Shown: piece by piece, positions 5,580 to 7,508 of the stretch | How positions within the stretch are numbered: position 1 is the first letter of the stretch | Layout of the letters: each line of letters begins with the position of its first letter | NCBI GenBank assembly: GCA_027009095.1 | Contig: JALVDG010000394.1 | Coordinates: forward strand, 1 to 7,508 | From: Thiotrichaceae bacterium | GTDB taxonomy: Bacteria > Pseudomonadota > Gammaproteobacteria > Thiotrichales > Thiotrichaceae | Length of the DNA: 7,508 nt | Direction: 5' to 3' | Translations under genes and position numbers: made by a program | The notes under the pieces: generated by a model | Database searches by the model: none | What the model was told of the DNA's origin: nothing | What the model saw: only the letters and a program-made list of their open reading frames with translations

Positions 5580-7508
5580 CTACGCAGCTGCTTTTTGTGA
5601 TTTTATATTTAACAACGCACGTCGATAATCAACAGGCATTACTTTGATAAATTTTGGCAAGTATTCATTCCAGTTGTCTAAAATAGTCTGCGCACGTTCT
5701 GAGTTGGTATAACGTTGATGATTTTCGATAATCGCTTTTAAACGCGCTTCATCTGCCTCTGTTAAATCATCAATATCTGCACCTGCTACATCAGGCTTCA
5801 ATGATTCAAGCTCAACCATTTCCATATTGCAACGTTTTGCAAAATCACCCTCTTCATCTAACACATAAGCAATACCGCCTGACATACCTGCTGCGAAGTT
5901 AGCTCCTGTTTCACCTAATACAGTGACAATACCGCCTGTCATATACTCACAACCATGATTGCCAAGACCTTCGACAACTGCCGTCGCACCCGAATTACGC
6001 ACACAGAAACGTTCGCCAACAACGCCTCTAAAATATGCCTCGCCAGCAATAGCACCGTATAAAAGTGTATTACCCGCAATAATATTTTCTTCTGCTTTGT
6101 CTATTCCTACATTTGCTGGTGGGTAGATAATAATCTTGCCACCCGAAAGACCTTTACCAACATAGTCATTGCCTTCTCCTGATAACTCGATGGTTATACC
6201 TTTCATTAACCATGCACCTAGCGATTGACCTGCTGTACCTGTCGCTTTAATCGAAATGGTATCATCAGCTAAACCTTCGAGACCGTACTTCATCGCTACT
6301 TCGCCTGATAACATGGTACCAAAAGTACGGTTATAGTTATGAATATTAATATCGATATTGACTTTTTGTTTTAATTCTAGTGCTGCGTGAGCTTGCTTAA
6401 TTAATTCATTATCTAAGGCTTTATCAATCCCATGATCTTGACCTTGTGTATGGTAGATATCACTTGCAGATTCTGCACTAGGTTTTGTCAATAGATTGGT
6501 GTAATCCAGACCTTTGGCTTTCCAGTGATCAATCGCAGAGCGCATATTAAGGCGGTCTGATTGCCCAATCATTTCATTAACGGTTTTAAAGCCAAGTTTT
6601 GCCATTAACTGACGCATCTCTTCGGCGACAAAGAAGAAATAATTAATAACATGTTCTGGCTTGCCTTTAAAACGTTTTCTTAATTCTGGATCTTGTGTTG
6701 CTACACCGACAGGACAGGTGTTTAGATGACATTTACGCATCATAATACAGCCTTCTGCAATTAATGGTGCAGTGGCAAAACCAAATTCATCTGCACCTAA
6801 TAATGCGGCGATAACAACGTCTCTACCTGTACGTAAACCACCATCTGCTTGTACACACACGCGACTTCTTAGTTTATTAAGCACTAAGGTTTGATGCGTT
6901 TCAGCTAAACCTAGCTCCCATGATGAACCTGCATGCTTTATAGAGTTAAGTGGTGATGCACCTGTGCCACCATCATATCCTGAGATGGTAATATGATCGG
7001 CATGTGCTTTGGTAACACCTGCTGCAACCGTACCGACACCAACTTCGGAGACTAATTTAACCGATATGCGTGCCTTAGGATTTACATTTTTCAAATCGTG
7101 AATGAGCTGGGCTAGATCTTCGATAGAGTAAATATCATGATGTGGTGGCGGTGATATAAGACCAACACCTGGTGTTGAATGCCTTACTCGACCTATCTGT
7201 TCATTGACTTTATGACCAGGTAACTGGCCACCCTCACCTGGTTTTGCGCCCTGCGCCATTTTAATCTGAATATCATCAGCGTTAACAAGATATTCAGTGG
7301 TTACACCAAAACGACCTGATGCTACCTGCTTAATGGCAGATCGCTCAGGGTTCATAGAACCATCGGCTAGTGGTAAGAATCTGCTTGCCTCTTCGCCACC
7401 TTCTCCTGTATTTGATTTCGCGCCTATTTTATTCATTGCCACGGCAAGCGTCGAATGAGCTTCATAGGAGATACTGCCAAATGACATTGCGCCTGTTGCA
7501 AATCGCTT
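5580..7508 (-). CDS. gltB: Glutamate synthase [NADPH] large subunit GltB, 3' part
   Basis: GltB makes two glutamates from glutamine and 2-oxoglutarate. The window holds its last 642 codons; the gene continues past base 7508. The frame stays open to the edge as [12 protein letters not shown], the conserved start of the FMN-binding synthase motif, so the first in-window Met (7487-7485) is internal. Numbering from that Met, the FMN/2-oxoglutarate barrel includes KSNTGEGGE (24-32), [10 protein letters not shown] (82-91), [14 protein letters not shown] (112-125) and [10 protein letters not shown] (170-179). C247, C253 and C258 have the spacing of the [3Fe-4S] ligands. From about 390 comes the right-handed beta-helix (GXGXG) domain with repeated glycine-rich turns such as [14 protein letters not shown] and [13 protein letters not shown]. 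The N-terminal glutamine amidotransferase and central domains (about 850 residues in the family) lie outside. The 3' end is intact and ends in TAG. Confidence 0.97.
   Translation of the reverse strand, partial: KRFATGAMSFGSISYEAHSTLAVAMNKIGAKSNTGEGGEEASRFLPLADGSMNPERSAIKQVASGRFGVTTEYLVNADDIQIKMAQGAKPGEGGQLPGHKVNEQIGRVRHSTPGVGLISPPPHHDIYSIEDLAQLIHDLKNVNPKARISVKLVSEVGVGTVAAGVTKAHADHITISGYDGGTGASPLNSIKHAGSSWELGLAETHQTLVLNKLRSRVCVQADGGLRTGRDVVIAALLGADEFGFATAPLIAEGCIMMRKCHLNTCPVGVATQDPELRKRFKGKPEHVINYFFFVAEEMRQLMAKLGFKTVNEMIGQSDRLNMRSAIDHWKAKGLDYTNLLTKPSAESASDIYHTQGQDHGIDKALDNELIKQAHAALELKQKVNIDINIHNYNRTFGTMLSGEVAMKYGLEGLADDTISIKATGTAGQSLGAWLMKGITIELSGEGNDYVGKGLSGGKIIIYPPANVGIDKAEENIIAGNTLLYGAIAGEAYFRGVVGERFCVRNSGATAVVEGLGNHGCEYMTGGIVTVLGETGANFAAGMSGGIAYVLDEEGDFAKRCNMEMVELESLKPDVAGADIDDLTEADEARLKAIIENHQRYTNSERAQTILDNWNEYLPKFIKVMPVDYRRALLNIKSQKAAA

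Noticed and set aside
7485..7487. ATG as the start of the glutamate synthase large subunit
   Set aside because: The frame continues upstream to the window edge with the conserved [11 protein letters not shown] motif, so this Met is internal and the gene is cut by the window.
1..7508. A new defence, mobile or CRISPR-like system
   Set aside because: All long genes are ordinary housekeeping genes with intact motifs, and no repeat array or accessory gene set is present.

Overview
All recognisable genes in this window lie on the minus strand. Read in the direction of transcription (right to left), the order is gltB (3' part only), gltD, dnaG, rpoD and tRNA-Ile(CAU), followed by a Rho-independent terminator. 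The protein sequences point to a gammaproteobacterium. The sigma-70 carries long stretches that look identical to enterobacterial RpoD in regions 1.2, 2, 3.2 and 4.2. The primase matches the gammaproteobacterial DnaG pattern, including zinc-ligand spacing. The DNA is fairly AT-rich by eye and uses AUA isoleucine codons. I cannot name the genus.

Right part (4113-7508): the C-terminal synthase half of the glutamate synthase large subunit and the complete small subunit GltD, 15 bases apart with a strong ribosome binding site. Together they form NADPH-GOGAT, the glutamate-making arm of ammonia assimilation.

Middle (2348-4084): DNA primase DnaG starts only 28 bases after the gltD stop. The gap holds an inverted repeat that joins the gltD stop codon to the dnaG start. 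I see no convincing promoter in the 3' end of gltD, so dnaG may be read from the gltBD transcript. Inside dnaG an in-register run of eight A residues falls at the expected boundary between the polymerase core and the helicase-binding domain. A slip there would give a truncated primase.

Left part (1-2347): a 239-base gap with small hairpins and a good extended -10 promoter leads into rpoD. The rpoD stop codon is seven bases from the first base of a tRNA with anticodon CAU. Its acceptor-stem features identify it as the lysidine-modified, AUA-reading isoleucine tRNA rather than methionine tRNA. One terminator appears to serve both rpoD and the tRNA. The leftmost 120 bases hold no secure gene.

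This is a conserved housekeeping region. I found no mobile element, CRISPR array or accessory system. The points worth checking are the joining of nitrogen-assimilation genes to dnaG-rpoD, the gltD/dnaG junction hairpin, the A8 run in dnaG, the rpoD-tRNA junction, and clustered AUA codons in genes upstream of the tRNA that reads them.
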